Below the pieces are notes generated by a model, which searched no databases, had not been told where the DNA came from, and saw only the letters and a program-made list of their open reading frames with translations. The translations under genes and the position numbers were made by a program. DNA of 64,000 nucleotides from Alteribacillus iranensis (GTDB lineage: Bacteria > Bacillota > Bacilli > Bacillales > Marinococcaceae): assembly GCF_900113025.1 (NCBI RefSeq), contig NZ_FONT01000001.1:372001-436000 (forward strand), written 5' to 3'. How positions within the stretch are numbered: the stretch's first letter is position 1; each line of letters starts with the position of its first letter. Positions 1 through 9,838 of this stretch are shown piece after piece.

Positions 1-69
1 TCTTCATTAACTTACACGGGTTGGAAAAAATACAAAGGGGAGAAAAGCAGGCAGCAATTAAGAGACTGA
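1..69 (+). CDS. C-terminal end of a gene cut by the window edge, possibly ypjB
   Basis: Frame 1 is open from the window edge to a TGA at 67-69 and reads as a short basic tail (GWKKYKGEKSRQQLRD). Such a tail would suit the cytoplasmic end of a membrane protein. In related genomes the sporulation protein YpjB lies just upstream of this block, so it is the best guess. Frame 3 is also open, to 113, so even the frame is uncertain. Confidence 0.35.
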   Translation, partial: SSLTYTGWKKYKGEKSRQQLRD

Positions 70-179
70 AATTTTCAATATTTGATCATAAATCGTTGAG
101 GCATCATCGTTGACTTTCTTTGACGTACTAAATAAAATAATAGAAGAGGATAATAAAAAGATTTCCAAGGAGGCAGGAA

Positions 180-857
180 ATGGGAATTTGGATCTTGTAT
201 ATAGCCGCATTATTGATCATCCCCATTTGGGCACAAGTAAAAGTAAAAAAAGCGTACAATAAATATTCGAAAGTCACGAATTCTTCCGGCATGACAGGAG
301 CGGAAGTCGCACGAAAAATTTTACAAGATAATGGAATTTTTGATGTTTCAGTAGAACCTGTGAAAGGTCAATTAAGTGACCACTATGATCCTAGAGCTAA
401 GGTGGTTCGTCTGTCTGAAGATAACTATTATGGTCATAGTGTAGCAGGGCAGGCAGTGGCTGCCCACGAAGTTGGACATGCTATTCAAGACGCAGAGGAT
501 TATGCTTTTCTTCGTTTCCGACATGCTTTAGTGCCAGTCGCGAATTTAGGGTCGAACTTCTCCTTTTTCCTCATTTTAGGAGGGATTTTGTTCCAGGCAA
601 GCGGTATGCTGTTGGCTGGTATCGTATTCATGGCGGCAGCCGTTCTGTTTCAACTTGTTACCTTACCTGTTGAATTCAATGCCTCAAATCGGGCGATGGA
701 ACAAATCGTCTCTACCGGTATCATCCGTAACGAAGAAGAGAGAGAAACCCGAAAAGTATTAGATGCTGCCGCACTCACTTATGTAGCTGCCGCATTAGTT
801 GCTGTCTTAGAGCTTGTACGGTTTGTTTATATGTATTTCTTGATGAACGAAGAATAA
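180..857 (+). CDS. Membrane zinc metallopeptidase, YugP family
   Basis: A 225-residue membrane protein with a zinc-binding HEVGH motif at about residues 96-100, preceded by one N-terminal membrane segment and followed by two or three more (about 125-170 and 195-220). This arrangement is typical of the YugP zinc metallopeptidase family, whose substrate is not known. The length is normal. ATG at 180 is preceded by a clear AAGGAGG. It stands alone before the convergent ypjC; a dispersed repeat and a terminator follow within 200 bases. The family call is firm, the cellular role is not. Confidence 0.85.
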   Translation: MGIWILYIAALLIIPIWAQVKVKKAYNKYSKVTNSSGMTGAEVARKILQDNGIFDVSVEPVKGQLSDHYDPRAKVVRLSEDNYYGHSVAGQAVAAHEVGHAIQDAEDYAFLRFRHALVPVANLGSNFSFFLILGGILFQASGMLLAGIVFMAAAVLFQLVTLPVEFNASNRAMEQIVSTGIIRNEEERETRKVLDAAALTYVAAALVAVLELVRFVYMYFLMNEE

Positions 858-860
858 AAA

Positions 861-983
861 AAGAAAAGCGAAAGCGCCTAGCTCACGAGCGACAAGCACT
901 GGAAGGACTTTGACAGAAGTCGCTTTTCGGCTTCTGCAAAGGCCTGAAGTGACCTCGAGCGAGTAGGCGCTGAAGCTAGACAT
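861..983. repeat. Dispersed repeat A, copy 1
   Basis: The element starts GAAAAGCGAAAGCGCC and ends GGCGCTGAAGCTAGACATC, with a variable GC-richer middle. The outer AGCGCC and GGCGCT are complementary, so it can fold into a long stem. It begins a few bases after the yugP-like stop. Related copies lie at 48939-49061, 57166-57247 and, truncated, near 32848. Confidence 0.75.
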
Positions 984-1016
984 CACTCCATGAATGCTTT
1001 CTTATCTTTCCGGAAT

Positions 1017-1052
1017 AACTGCTCGGTCTATAAAAGGACGAGCAGTTTTTTT
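1017..1052 (+). terminator. Rho-independent terminator
   Basis: AACTGCTCG pairs with CGAGCAGTT across a 13-base loop and runs into a T tract. It ends plus-strand transcription from the metallopeptidase gene before the convergent ypjC. Confidence 0.85.
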
Positions 1053-1076
1053 ATTGTTTGGTTCTGGAATGATTAT

Positions 1077-1952
1077 CTACGTAACTCGCAAAGGCTTTTT
1101 GTTTTCGTCCATCGTAAACCCTTCTCCCATAACGTCTTGGACATCATTGACAGTGACGAAAGCATGAGGATCCAGCTGTTCGACTACATTTTTCAGGCGA
1201 ATTAATTCATTTCTGCCCACGACACAGTACAGCACTTCTTTTTCTGACCCAGTAAACGTCCCTTTTCCTTGCAAGAGAGTAGCCCCTCGTTCCATTTTTT
1301 TTAAGATCGCTTCCGAAATTTCTTCCGTATTCTCTGAAATGATAAAGGCAGCTTTTGCAGAATAAGCACCTTGCTGAATGACATCGATCACTTTAGAGGC
1401 GATAAACACCGCCAATATGGTATACATCATTTCTCGATAATCCAAATATATAAGAGAACTTATGATGACAAGGGAGTCAAAGACAAACATGGTACGCCCC
1501 ATGCTCCAGCCAAAGTAATGAAAACCAAGCTTAGCGATAATGTCGACACCCCCGGTCGTTCCTCCGTATCTGAATACTATTCCTAACCCTGTACCGAGAA
1601 AGGCACCGGCAAATAGTGCTGCCAGCGTCATATCTTCATGCAAAGGAAGGTTTAGTAACGGGTAGTCCTGGAACAACCATAAAAATAATGAAATGCTTAA
1701 TGTACCGATTACCGTATAAACGAAAACCGTTTTTCCAAGTAGCTTCCAACCGATGAAAAACAGCGGGATGTTTAATACTAAGTTAGATATGGCAGGATTT
1801 ATAGTGAATATAAAATATAAAATTAATGTAATGCCTGTAAAACCGCCATCAGCCAAATTATTCTCCATGTTAAAATAAACGAGACCAAAAGACATAATGG
1901 CGGAACCGAGGATGATAAAAGCTATGTTTTTGGCATGTTTCCAGAGCAACAT
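1077..1952 (-). CDS. ypjC: YitT family membrane protein (YpjC)
   Basis: A 291-residue integral membrane protein of the YitT/DUF161 family: five or six N-terminal membrane helices followed by a soluble DUF2179 domain (about the last 90 residues, around the GRNELIRLKNVV stretch). The conserved GG(T)TGGVDIIA motif in the membrane part is visible. The function of the family is unsettled. ATG at 1952 was chosen over an upstream start because an AAGGAGG lies just before it. It is transcribed away from ypjD, as in Bacillus subtilis, where it also borders the ypjD-dapB operon. Confidence 0.85.
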   Translation of the reverse strand: MLLWKHAKNIAFIILGSAIMSFGLVYFNMENNLADGGFTGITLILYFIFTINPAISNLVLNIPLFFIGWKLLGKTVFVYTVIGTLSISLFLWLFQDYPLLNLPLHEDMTLAALFAGAFLGTGLGIVFRYGGTTGGVDIIAKLGFHYFGWSMGRTMFVFDSLVIISSLIYLDYREMMYTILAVFIASKVIDVIQQGAYSAKAAFIISENTEEISEAILKKMERGATLLQGKGTFTGSEKEVLYCVVGRNELIRLKNVVEQLDPHAFVTVNDVQDVMGEGFTMDENKKPLRVT

Positions 1953-2078
1953 ACAGGATCCTCCTTTTTTCCATCTATGTAGAGCTATTATAGAAAAAAG
2001 AAGAAGACGTAACAACTGTTCCTTTCAATTGTCAAACGAAATAGAATTCGATACGATAAGAAAGAAGGCGGGGATAAG

Positions 2079-2423
2079 ATGAATTCAAAGTCCATGCAAG
2101 AGATGCAAAAAGAAGTAGATCATTATATTGGACAGTTTAAAGAAGGGTATTTCAGCCCGCTTGCCATGCTTGCAAGACTGTCTGAAGAAACAGGAGAACT
2201 GGCTAGAGAAATTAATCATTATTATGGCGAAAAGCCAAAGAAATCAACAGAATCAGAGAAATCCTTAGAACAGGAGATGGGAGACATCCTGTTCGTATTG
2301 ATTTGTTTTGCAAATTCTCTACATATCGACCTGGATGAAGCGTTTGACTTAGTGATGGATAAATTTCGAACGAGAGATAAAGACCGTTGGACAAAGATAG
2401 AAACAGAAGGAGATGAAGAGTAA
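2079..2423 (+). CDS. ypjD: MazG-like nucleotide pyrophosphohydrolase (YpjD)
   Basis: A 114-residue all-alpha protein of the MazG/dUTPase superfamily. The metal-binding pattern is visible as [10 protein letters not shown] at about residues 30-39 and [13 protein letters not shown] near 63-75. Such enzymes hydrolyse noncanonical nucleoside triphosphates to monophosphate and pyrophosphate; the exact substrate cannot be read from sequence. It is the first gene of a tightly packed operon and overlaps dapB by one base in a TAATG junction, which suggests translational coupling. Confidence 0.85.
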   Translation: MNSKSMQEMQKEVDHYIGQFKEGYFSPLAMLARLSEETGELAREINHYYGEKPKKSTESEKSLEQEMGDILFVLICFANSLHIDLDEAFDLVMDKFRTRDKDRWTKIETEGDEE

Positions 2424-3229
2424 TGGCAGAGAATATAATTCGAGTCGTGGTGGCAGGACCACGTGGGAAAATGGGAATGGAAGCGGTCAAGTTAGTGAAT
2501 GAAACCGACCACTTTGAATTAGCAGCAGCAGTAGACTCTAAAAACGATGGTATCCAAATAAAAGACTTGGAAGGAATGCCTGATGATAAAGCGCCTGTTT
2601 TCGATGATTTGGAAAAATGTTTAGATCAGGTAGAGGCGGATGTGCTCGTAGACTTAACGACACCAGAAGCTGGAAAAAAACACCTCGGTATCGCTCTTGA
2701 TCATGGTGTCCGCCCTGTTATCGGAACTACGGGCTTCAACGAAGAAGAAATTGAACAATCCCGTAAAAAGGCAGAAGAAAAAGGAATAGGTGCTATTATT
2801 GCTCCTAACTTTGCTGTCGGAGCTGTGTTAATGATGAAATTTTCACAAATGGCGGCTAAATACTTTCCAGACGTTGAAATCTTGGAAATGCACCATGATA
2901 ACAAACTAGATGCACCATCCGGTACAGCCGCAAAAACAGCCGCTTTGATTAATGAAGTGAGAACACCGAAACAACAAGGTCATCCGGATGAAAAAGAAGA
3001 CATGGAAGGAGCAAGAGGTGCTGAAGTGAACGGCCTTCATATCCACAGTGTCCGCTTACCTGGTTTAGTAGCCCATCAGGAAGTATTGTTTGGGGGAGCC
3101 GGTCAAACGCTAACCATCCGTCATGATTCAATAAACAGGCAATCTTTCATGCCTGGAGTCAGGCTTGCCGTGGATAATGTGGTGCGGTTAAAAACATTAG
3201 TATACGGTTTAGAAAACATTATGGAATAG
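2423..3229 (+). CDS. dapB: 4-hydroxy-tetrahydrodipicolinate reductase
   Basis: DapB catalyses the NAD(P)H-dependent reduction step of the diaminopimelate/lysine pathway. At 268 residues it has the normal length. The N-terminal Rossmann motif (GPRGKMG, about residues 12-18), the GTTGF motif, and the catalytic/substrate loop [13 protein letters not shown] near 155-167 are all present. It sits second in the ypjD-dapB-mgsA-bshB1-bshA-cca-birA run, the same order as in Bacillus subtilis, so identification is firm. In a spore former the pathway also supplies dipicolinic acid and cell-wall diaminopimelate. Confidence 0.97.
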   Translation: MAENIIRVVVAGPRGKMGMEAVKLVNETDHFELAAAVDSKNDGIQIKDLEGMPDDKAPVFDDLEKCLDQVEADVLVDLTTPEAGKKHLGIALDHGVRPVIGTTGFNEEEIEQSRKKAEEKGIGAIIAPNFAVGAVLMMKFSQMAAKYFPDVEILEMHHDNKLDAPSGTAAKTAALINEVRTPKQQGHPDEKEDMEGARGAEVNGLHIHSVRLPGLVAHQEVLFGGAGQTLTIRHDSINRQSFMPGVRLAVDNVVRLKTLVYGLENIME

Positions 3230-3240
3230 GGGAGAGGCTT

Positions 3241-3654
3241 TTGAATATTGCACTCATTGCACATGACAAAAAAAAAGAAGACATGATCCGTTTTGTCCAA
3301 GCTTATAAACCTCTTCTCTCAAACCACGTTCTCCATGCGACGGGAACGACAGGTATGCGCCTGGAAACAGAAACAGGTCTTTCGATAAATAAGCATTTGT
3401 CAGGACCTCTCGGTGGCGATCAACAAATCGGTTCTCTTGCAGCTAGCGGGAAACTAGATTTATTGATTTTTTTCAGAGATCCATTGGAAGCGCAGCCGCA
3501 TGAACCGGATATTACAGCTCTATTGCGTATTTGTGATGTACATAATGTACCCGCGGCAACCAATATGGCGACAGCTGAAGTACTCGTAAATGGTTTGGAA
3601 CAAGGGTTAATGGACTTCAGAGATTTGTATGGCAGCGAGGGAGATGTGACATGA
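3241..3654 (+). CDS. mgsA: Methylglyoxal synthase
   Basis: MgsA converts dihydroxyacetone phosphate to methylglyoxal and phosphate, a glycolytic bypass used under phosphate limitation. The 137-residue product has the family signature: HATGTTG, the [12 protein letters not shown] phosphate-binding loop, [14 protein letters not shown] and the downstream NxATA. Translation appears to start at TTG 3241, with GGGGAGAGG a few bases upstream and no better ATG nearby. It overlaps bshB1 by four bases (ATGA). Methylglyoxal is detoxified partly through bacillithiol, whose genes follow directly. Confidence 0.95.
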   Translation: MNIALIAHDKKKEDMIRFVQAYKPLLSNHVLHATGTTGMRLETETGLSINKHLSGPLGGDQQIGSLAASGKLDLLIFFRDPLEAQPHEPDITALLRICDVHNVPAATNMATAEVLVNGLEQGLMDFRDLYGSEGDVT

Positions 3655-4355
3655 CAAAGCGAACGATACTTGCTATCGGGGCCCATCCGGATGATGTAGA
3701 AATAGGAATGGGAGGGACCATCGCGTCCCACACAGCAGCTAGGGATACTGTGTATATTTGTAACTTAACAAAAGCAGAGCTTTCCTCGAATGGCACAGTC
3801 GAAAAAAGACAAAATGAGGCCTCAGATGCCGCTGCCATTTTACAGGTGGCTAAAAGATACCAGTTGTCCTTTCCTGACCGTGGATTATCAAAAGATCATA
3901 CTGATTATCGCGCTTTGATCCAATTAATCAGGGAATTAAAACCAGACGTTATTTTTGCTCCCTATGAAATAGATCGGCATCCAGACCATGGACAATGCGG
4001 TCAGCTTGTCAGAGAGGCGCTGTTTGACGCAGGCATTCGCAGGTATCCTGATATAGAAGTTCCTGCTCATAAAACTCCATCGTTTTACTATTATTTTGTG
4101 AACGGATTTCACCAGCCAGATTTTTATGTAGATATCTCGAGGTGGCAGACCGATAAAGAAAAAGCTCTTCTCTGTTACCAAAGTCAATTTGTAAAAGATA
4201 AAAACAGTGTAGAGACGCCATTAACGAATGGATATATAGAACGTGTCAGATCAAGAGATATGTTGTTTGGCAGAGAAGCTGGAGTGCAGGCTGCTGAAGG
4301 ATTTAAAGTTGATGCTCCATTTGTTTTTTCGTCGATTCCGCAAAGGAGAAGCTGA
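3651..4355 (+). CDS. bshB1: Bacillithiol biosynthesis deacetylase BshB1
   Basis: BshB1 removes the acetyl group from N-acetylglucosaminyl-malate, the second step of bacillithiol synthesis. The 234-residue protein is a LmbE/PIG-L family zinc deacetylase: the [12 protein letters not shown] motif at about residues 12-23 carries zinc ligands His and Asp-Asp, and the distal HPDHGQ supplies the remaining His. It overlaps mgsA by four bases and is followed after two bases by bshA, so the three are very probably co-transcribed. Confidence 0.93.
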   Translation: MTKRTILAIGAHPDDVEIGMGGTIASHTAARDTVYICNLTKAELSSNGTVEKRQNEASDAAAILQVAKRYQLSFPDRGLSKDHTDYRALIQLIRELKPDVIFAPYEIDRHPDHGQCGQLVREALFDAGIRRYPDIEVPAHKTPSFYYYFVNGFHQPDFYVDISRWQTDKEKALLCYQSQFVKDKNSVETPLTNGYIERVRSRDMLFGREAGVQAAEGFKVDAPFVFSSIPQRRS

Positions 4356-4357
4356 TC

Positions 4358-5470
4358 ATGAAAATAGGAATAACTTGCTATCCAACTGTCGGCGGCTCAG
4401 GTATAGTAGCCACTGAGTTGGGAAAATTATTGGCAGAAAAAGGGCACGACATTCATTTTATTTCGACAGCGTTGCCTTTTCGGCTGAATAAACCTTATCC
4501 TAATATCTATTATCATGAAGTAGAAGTAAATCAATATGAGATTTTTCAATATCCACCATACTCTCTAACACTTGCCAGTAAAATGGCTGAAGTGATTAAA
4601 CGGGAAAAGCTGGATGTTTTGCATGTCCATTATGCCGTCCCTCATGCTGTTTGTGCTTTGCTTGCGAAAGATATGGTGGACGATGAAGTGAAAGTAGTGA
4701 CAACCTTGCATGGCACAGACATCACTGTTTTAGGACACGATCCGTCTTTACAGGAAATTATTCGTTATGCGATCGATCGTTCTGATGAAGTAACGGCAGT
4801 GTCGAAAGCACTCGTTCAAGAAACACAAGACATGCTTCAAACGACGAAGCCTATCGAAACGATATATAACTTTATAGACGATAGAATATACTACCCGCGA
4901 GCGGTTGGCTCCGATTTAAAGAAAGCGTATGGGATTACCGACCAAGAGAAAGTAGTCATTCACATTTCTAACTTTCGGCCTGTCAAAAAAGTGCTCGATG
5001 TCATTGAAGCTTTTGCCGTCTTGAAAAAAGATTGCCCGGCTGTGCTTTTGATGGTTGGGGATGGGCCGGACCGGCTAAGAGCCTGTCAAAAAGCTGAAGA
5101 ATTAGGCATAAGTGATCAAGTCCTTTTTCTAGGCAATCAAAAGAACATAGAGGATTATTTACATATTTCCGATTTGATGTTCCTCCTATCAGAAAAAGAA
5201 AGCTTCGGGTTAGCGGCCCTCGAAGCGATGGCGTGCGGGGTGCCTGTGATAGGTTCGAACGCTGGTGGGATTCCTGAAGTGATTACCCATGAAGAAGATG
5301 GTTACATTGTACCTGTAGGTGCTGCAGAACAAGCGGGACAGCTGGGAGCTGCTCTGTTAAATGAAGAAGAGACGTATAAATACTTCTCCACGAACGCGGT
5401 AAAACGGGCAAAGACAGTGTTTTCTTCAGAACGGATCGTGGAGCAGTATGAATCCATCTATAACCGATAA
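4358..5470 (+). CDS. bshA: N-acetyl-alpha-D-glucosaminyl L-malate synthase BshA
   Basis: BshA is a GT4-type retaining glycosyltransferase that joins UDP-N-acetylglucosamine to L-malate, the first committed step of bacillithiol synthesis. The 370-residue protein shows the N-terminal PTVGGSG loop, LHGTDIT in the acceptor domain, and the donor-site stretch SEKESFGLAALEAMACG with its EX7E pattern at about residues 278-295. It lies two bases after bshB1. Family length and context agree fully. Confidence 0.95.
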   Translation: MKIGITCYPTVGGSGIVATELGKLLAEKGHDIHFISTALPFRLNKPYPNIYYHEVEVNQYEIFQYPPYSLTLASKMAEVIKREKLDVLHVHYAVPHAVCALLAKDMVDDEVKVVTTLHGTDITVLGHDPSLQEIIRYAIDRSDEVTAVSKALVQETQDMLQTTKPIETIYNFIDDRIYYPRAVGSDLKKAYGITDQEKVVIHISNFRPVKKVLDVIEAFAVLKKDCPAVLLMVGDGPDRLRACQKAEELGISDQVLFLGNQKNIEDYLHISDLMFLLSEKESFGLAALEAMACGVPVIGSNAGGIPEVITHEEDGYIVPVGAAEQAGQLGAALLNEEETYKYFSTNAVKRAKTVFSSERIVEQYESIYNR

Positions 5471-5483
5471 GGTGGTCTAGGAT

Positions 5484-6644
5484 ATGGACAGAGAGGCCTG
5501 GAAAATCGCGCAGCAATTCATTTCCTATTTTGATGAGAAAGGGTTTGCTTCTTACATTGTAGGAGGAGCTGTCCGCGACCTGCTCCTCGAGCGGGAAGTG
5601 AAAGATTTTGATGTGGTGACCAAAGCATCCGAATGTGAGATTGAAGCACTTTTTCCAAAAGCTATCCGGGCATCTCGTCGTTTCCCCATTTACATTGTCC
5701 GCTGGGATGATTGCCTGTTTGAAGTGACGCCGTTCCGGAAAGGGGCTGTCACTCTTATAGAGGATTTATCGAAGCGGGATTTTACGATGAATTCATTGGC
5801 AATGGATAAAAATGGGGAAGTCATTGATCCTCTTCATGGTTTACAGGATTTAGAACGTCAACGGATCAACGCTCACGATCCGGAAAAGGTTTTTACAGAT
5901 GATCCGCTGCGTATATTAAGAGCCTTCCGGTTTCAATCTGAGTTCGGTTATACGATTGAAAAGAAGACATGGAAGGCGATGATTCAGCGATTAACAAAAT
6001 TGCAGGAAGTGGCCAAAGAACGGATTCATGCGGAAGTAGGGAAGCTTTTATTAGGAGAATTTCATAAAACCGCCCTAACTCATTTTGAAGAGGCAAAGGT
6101 AGCTTCGTTTTTACCTGAAACGATGAAGACCTCTTCCCCTTCTACCATATCGACAACTTGGTACTTGATTCGCTTACGATCGGAAAATACCAGATGGGCA
6201 GCATTCCTTCTTCGTATGTATGGAAACGAGGCAGTTGCCAAAACTTCGGCATGGCGATTTTCCAATGATCAAAAACGCAACGTGCAATCCATTTTGAAAA
6301 CGGTTCTCACATATTCGGAAGAGATTCCTTGGGGCCAGTATATGATTTACAAAATGGGGGAAGCCGCTTTGGATGCTGAAGCTGTACATCAGTGGCTTCA
6401 TAACAAGGAAAACACAAATAGAATAACAGATGTGACACATGCTCTTTCGCAGTTACCTATCAGGAGTAAAAGGGATATGGCTGTGGATGGAAGAGATATT
6501 ATCAACCATTTTGATTTCATAAAAAAAGAAAAAATCGGTCACTTGCTGGACTGTGCCGAGAAAGCTGTCGTACATGGTATCGTAAAGAATGAAAAGACGG
6601 CTTTACTGAAATATTTAAAGGAGAACTGCGAACATGAGAAGTAA
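5484..6644 (+). CDS. cca: CCA-adding tRNA nucleotidyltransferase
   Basis: The enzyme adds or repairs the 3' CCA of tRNAs without a nucleic-acid template. The 386-residue protein has the class II nucleotidyltransferase head: GGAVRDLLL at about residues 27-35 and the catalytic DFDVVT, then RDFTMNSLA and the DPLRILRAFRF neck, and a helical tail. It overlaps the start of birA by 11 bases. The position between bshA and birA is the same as in Bacillus subtilis. Confidence 0.96.
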   Translation: MDREAWKIAQQFISYFDEKGFASYIVGGAVRDLLLEREVKDFDVVTKASECEIEALFPKAIRASRRFPIYIVRWDDCLFEVTPFRKGAVTLIEDLSKRDFTMNSLAMDKNGEVIDPLHGLQDLERQRINAHDPEKVFTDDPLRILRAFRFQSEFGYTIEKKTWKAMIQRLTKLQEVAKERIHAEVGKLLLGEFHKTALTHFEEAKVASFLPETMKTSSPSTISTTWYLIRLRSENTRWAAFLLRMYGNEAVAKTSAWRFSNDQKRNVQSILKTVLTYSEEIPWGQYMIYKMGEAALDAEAVHQWLHNKENTNRITDVTHALSQLPIRSKRDMAVDGRDIINHFDFIKKEKIGHLLDCAEKAVVHGIVKNEKTALLKYLKENCEHEK

Positions 6645-7593
6645 ATTATTACAGTTGCTAAGACAAACAAATGGTTATATCTCCGGTCAAGAAATTAGTA
6701 AACAGCTCGGTATATCCCGAACAGCTGTATGGAAGCATATGGAGGAATTGAGAAAAAATGGATACGAGCTTGAAGCAGTACCACGGAAAGGCTATCGGCT
6801 GTTGAATGACCCAAACCGGGCGGGGGAAGATGAAATAAAAGCAAAGTTACAAACGCAAACATTAGGACAAGAAATTATTTATAAAAATGAAGTCACCTCT
6901 ACCCAAGAGGAAGCACACGAAGCCGCAAGAAAAGGAGCAGCCGAAGGAACGATCATTGTAGCGGACCGTCAGTTGAAGGGGAAAGGAAGACTGGGAAGAA
7001 AATGGGAATCACCCCCTGGAAGCGGGCTTTGGTTTAGCTTGATTTTACGCCCTCCTATTCCGCCACAGGAAGCTCCTCAACTAACATTACTAACAGCCGT
7101 GGCTGTCACAGAAGCGGTAACCGAAGCAACAGGCTTGCAACCGCAAATAAAATGGCCGAATGATATTTTGCTGAATGGGAAAAAAGTGGCTGGTATCCTT
7201 ACTGAGATGCAGTCAGATCCTGATAGAATTCAAGCGGTGATTGTGGGAATTGGGATCAATATTAATCAAATGGAATTCCCAGAAGAGCTATCTGACATTG
7301 CGACTTCCTTAAAGCAAGAATCTGAAGGTACGACGTATTCAAGAGCTGACTTCATCGCGATACTATTATCCCGTTATGAATACTGGTATCATCATTATCT
7401 AAAGCATGGATTTCTAGATGTAAAAAAGAGATGGGAAGCTCTAACATTTACGATCGGTAAAAAAATCAAAGCGACCACCGTAACGAAAACCCTCATTGGC
7501 ACGGCTGTAGGAATTACCGATGATGGGGTTCTTCTGTTAAAAAAAGAGGACGGAGAGATTGAACACATCTATAGCGCTGACATTTCATTATAG
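6634..7593 (+). CDS. birA: Biotin protein ligase and biotin operon repressor
   Basis: BirA biotinylates acetyl-CoA and pyruvate carboxylase subunits and, through its N-terminal helix-turn-helix (QEISKQLGISRTAVWKHM, about residues 19-36), represses biotin genes. The catalytic domain carries the GKGRLGRKWESP biotinoyl-AMP loop and KWPNDILL; a small C-terminal SH3-like domain follows. The length of 319 residues is normal for the bifunctional form. It is last in the operon; a terminator begins about 75 bases after the stop. Confidence 0.96.
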   Translation: MRSKLLQLLRQTNGYISGQEISKQLGISRTAVWKHMEELRKNGYELEAVPRKGYRLLNDPNRAGEDEIKAKLQTQTLGQEIIYKNEVTSTQEEAHEAARKGAAEGTIIVADRQLKGKGRLGRKWESPPGSGLWFSLILRPPIPPQEAPQLTLLTAVAVTEAVTEATGLQPQIKWPNDILLNGKKVAGILTEMQSDPDRIQAVIVGIGININQMEFPEELSDIATSLKQESEGTTYSRADFIAILLSRYEYWYHHYLKHGFLDVKKRWEALTFTIGKKIKATTVTKTLIGTAVGITDDGVLLLKKEDGEIEHIYSADISL

Positions 7594-7666
7594 AGTAAAT
7601 GTTTTCATGATCTCTCCATGAAACATATAGGATGAGGAAACTTTGACTTCCTTCTTCTACATCAAA

Positions 7667-7699
7667 CATGAGTCTTTGCTGAAGGACTCATGATTTTTT
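7667..7699 (+). terminator. Terminator after birA
   Basis: CATGAGTC pairs with GACTCATG across a ten-base loop and is followed by a T run. It closes the ypjD-birA operon. Confidence 0.85.
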
Positions 7700-7909
7700 C
7701 GGTTCTGAAGCCGATGAATTGTCAAATTCATATCGCTGGTTGGGGAAGCAAAAGAACTTCATGAAAAACGTGACACATACAAAGACGATACCTGTTTCAC
7801 GCGGACAGTAAAATTTTGTTATACTTAAGAAGTCAGGCCATATCACATTTGAATGGCACTGACGAAAAAACATAAATGATAAAACGCCTTGATCCGAAAG
7901 GACAGGGAC

Positions 7910-7958
7910 GGAGACGGAAGAGAAAACAGCTATCTGCTGCATGATCTTCTGCTTCTCC
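7910..7958 (+). other. Leader hairpin just upstream of panB
   Basis: In the 383-base gap before panB, GGAGACGGAAG (7910-7920) can pair imperfectly with CTTCTGCTTCTCC (7946-7958), with an inner CAGC-TATCT-GCTG hairpin. The structure ends a few bases before the panB ribosome binding site, so it might influence translation. I recognise no known riboswitch class. The rest of the gap (7700-7909) shows nothing I can name. Confidence 0.3.
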
Positions 7959-7976
7959 GAGAGGAGGAGGAAACGG

Positions 7977-8819
7977 ATGAAAAACGTAGGTTCATTTTTG
8001 AAAATGAAACAGGACAGTGACCCTATTGCTATGATGACCGCTTATGATGCACCTGCTGCAAAAGCGGCGGCAGAAGCAGGGGTAGACTTAATTCTCGTAG
8101 GAGATTCCGCTGGCATGGTCGTTCAAGGGTATGATTCGACAATCCCTGTGACATTGGAGGATATGTTACTCCATTCGCGTGCTGCCAGACGAGGGGCTCC
8201 GGATACTTTTATCGTAACCGACCTGCCTTTTCTCACGTATGCCGGTGATTTTTCTGAGACGCTGGCTGCCGTGAAGAAGTTATTGCAAGACGCGGGCGTA
8301 CAGGCGGTAAAAATAGAAGGAAGCGGGGAGACCTTTACGGTCATAGAACGTTTAACAGCAGCGGGTGTGCCGGTTATGGCTCATTTAGGACTCACCCCTC
8401 AATCTGTAGGTGTCCTAGGAGGCTATAAAGTACAAGGAAAAACAGAGCAAGCCGCTAACCAGTTAATTGATGAAGCGATAGAAGCTGAGAAGAGCGGGGC
8501 TTTTGCTCTTGTATTGGAATGTGTACCTTGGCAGCTTGCTGATCATATTTCGAATATATTAACCATTCCTGTGATTGGGATCGGGGCCGGCCATAAGACG
8601 GACGGCCAAGTGCTTGTTTACCACGATGTCGTAGGTTACACCGATGGATTTGTACCGAAATTTGTAAAACAGTATGCAAATGTTCAAAGTGTGATAAAAA
8701 AGGCATTAGAAGGCTATGTAGAGGATGTCAAAAGTGGTTCATTTCCAGAGGAGAGCCATGCATTTACTATGGATGAGGAAACTGCAGTCAAGCTCTATGG
8801 AGGAACACCAGCAAAATGA
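7977..8819 (+). CDS. panB: 3-methyl-2-oxobutanoate hydroxymethyltransferase
   Basis: PanB transfers a one-carbon unit from methylene-tetrahydrofolate to 2-oxoisovalerate, giving ketopantoate for coenzyme A synthesis. The 280-residue product shows TAYDAPAAK near the N-terminus, the metal-site LVGDSAGMV at about residues 42-50, and [15 protein letters not shown] 7977 is preceded by GAGGAGGAGG and gives the usual family N-terminus; an in-frame ATG 36 bases upstream has no such site. It overlaps panC by four bases. Confidence 0.96.
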   Translation: MKNVGSFLKMKQDSDPIAMMTAYDAPAAKAAAEAGVDLILVGDSAGMVVQGYDSTIPVTLEDMLLHSRAARRGAPDTFIVTDLPFLTYAGDFSETLAAVKKLLQDAGVQAVKIEGSGETFTVIERLTAAGVPVMAHLGLTPQSVGVLGGYKVQGKTEQAANQLIDEAIEAEKSGAFALVLECVPWQLADHISNILTIPVIGIGAGHKTDGQVLVYHDVVGYTDGFVPKFVKQYANVQSVIKKALEGYVEDVKSGSFPEESHAFTMDEETAVKLYGGTPAK

Positions 8820-9658
8820 AATATGTAACGACGAAAGCAGAGTTGGAGGCGGAACGACTGAACTGGGAAAAAGACGGCAAAACAGTTGGTTTCGTCCCGA
8901 CAATGGGTGCCCTCCATGAAGGGCACCTTTCCTTAATCAGGAAAGCGAGAACGGAAAATGACATGGTCATTGTGAGTATATTTGTAAATCCTCTGCAGTT
9001 TGGCCCAGACGAAGATTATGATGCGTATCCTCGTACCATCGACATGGACAAAGCACTGGCTGAAAAAGAAGGGACCGATGTCCTTTTTGTACCGCCAGTA
9101 GCTGAAATGTATCCTCAGCCACCCTATAATAAGGTCAGCGTCATAAAAGGAACAGATGTGTTATGTGGTAAATCAAGACCAGGACATTTTGATGGAGTAG
9201 CTACAGTTGTACTGAAGTTATTTTTGTTAACGCGACCGAATCGGGCTTATTTTGGTCAAAAAGATGCACAGCAAGTGGCTGTCGTAAAAAATATGGTGAA
9301 CGATTTTCATTTACCAGTGGAAGTAATAGCATCTCCCACTATCCGTGAAAAAGACGGGTTGGCCATGAGCTCTAGAAATAAAAATTTAACTTCGGAGGAA
9401 AGAGAGGATGCAACGACGTTATTCTCTCATCTAAAAATAGCAGAAGACCGTTTACGTTCCGGTGAAACGAATATTACGGAATTGGAAGCAGAAATGAAGA
9501 GGTCTTTACATAACGCTACTTCAGGAACAGTCGATTATTTGGAGATATTATCTTTTCCCTCCTTAACGAAAGAGCTGAAAGATAAGCAAGTCATAATAGC
9601 GGCCGCTTTGCAGTTTTCAAAAGCACGCCTCATTGATAATATCATTATAGATATATAG
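8816..9658 (+). CDS. panC: Pantothenate synthetase
   Basis: PanC condenses pantoate and beta-alanine using ATP. The 280-residue protein carries the nucleotide-binding [14 protein letters not shown] at about residues 28-41, [16 protein letters not shown], and FGQKDAQQ with the downstream SSRN substrate loop. It overlaps panB in an ATGA junction. In Bacillus subtilis panD follows directly; here the 180 bases to dinG hold no panD, so beta-alanine must come from another locus or route. Confidence 0.96.
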   Translation: MKYVTTKAELEAERLNWEKDGKTVGFVPTMGALHEGHLSLIRKARTENDMVIVSIFVNPLQFGPDEDYDAYPRTIDMDKALAEKEGTDVLFVPPVAEMYPQPPYNKVSVIKGTDVLCGKSRPGHFDGVATVVLKLFLLTRPNRAYFGQKDAQQVAVVKNMVNDFHLPVEVIASPTIREKDGLAMSSRNKNLTSEEREDATTLFSHLKIAEDRLRSGETNITELEAEMKRSLHNATSGTVDYLEILSFPSLTKELKDKQVIIAAALQFSKARLIDNIIIDI

Positions 9659-9838
9659 AGGGATGTCTCATAAGTTACGTGTCTCTTCATTCCTTGATCC
9701 GTATCATTTCTCACGAGAGACGCATCCTTCTTTGGTAGTAAGAAAGCATATCTTCCTAATGTTAGCAAGAAGCAACGTCGTTTGCCTTCCTCTAAGGAGG
9801 AAACGTACAAATAGTTATGGAATAGCTGGGGTGAAATC

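Noticed and set aside
9659-9838. Remains of panD after panC
   Set aside because: No reading frame in the 180-base gap resembles aspartate decarboxylase, including its Gly-Ser cleavage motif.
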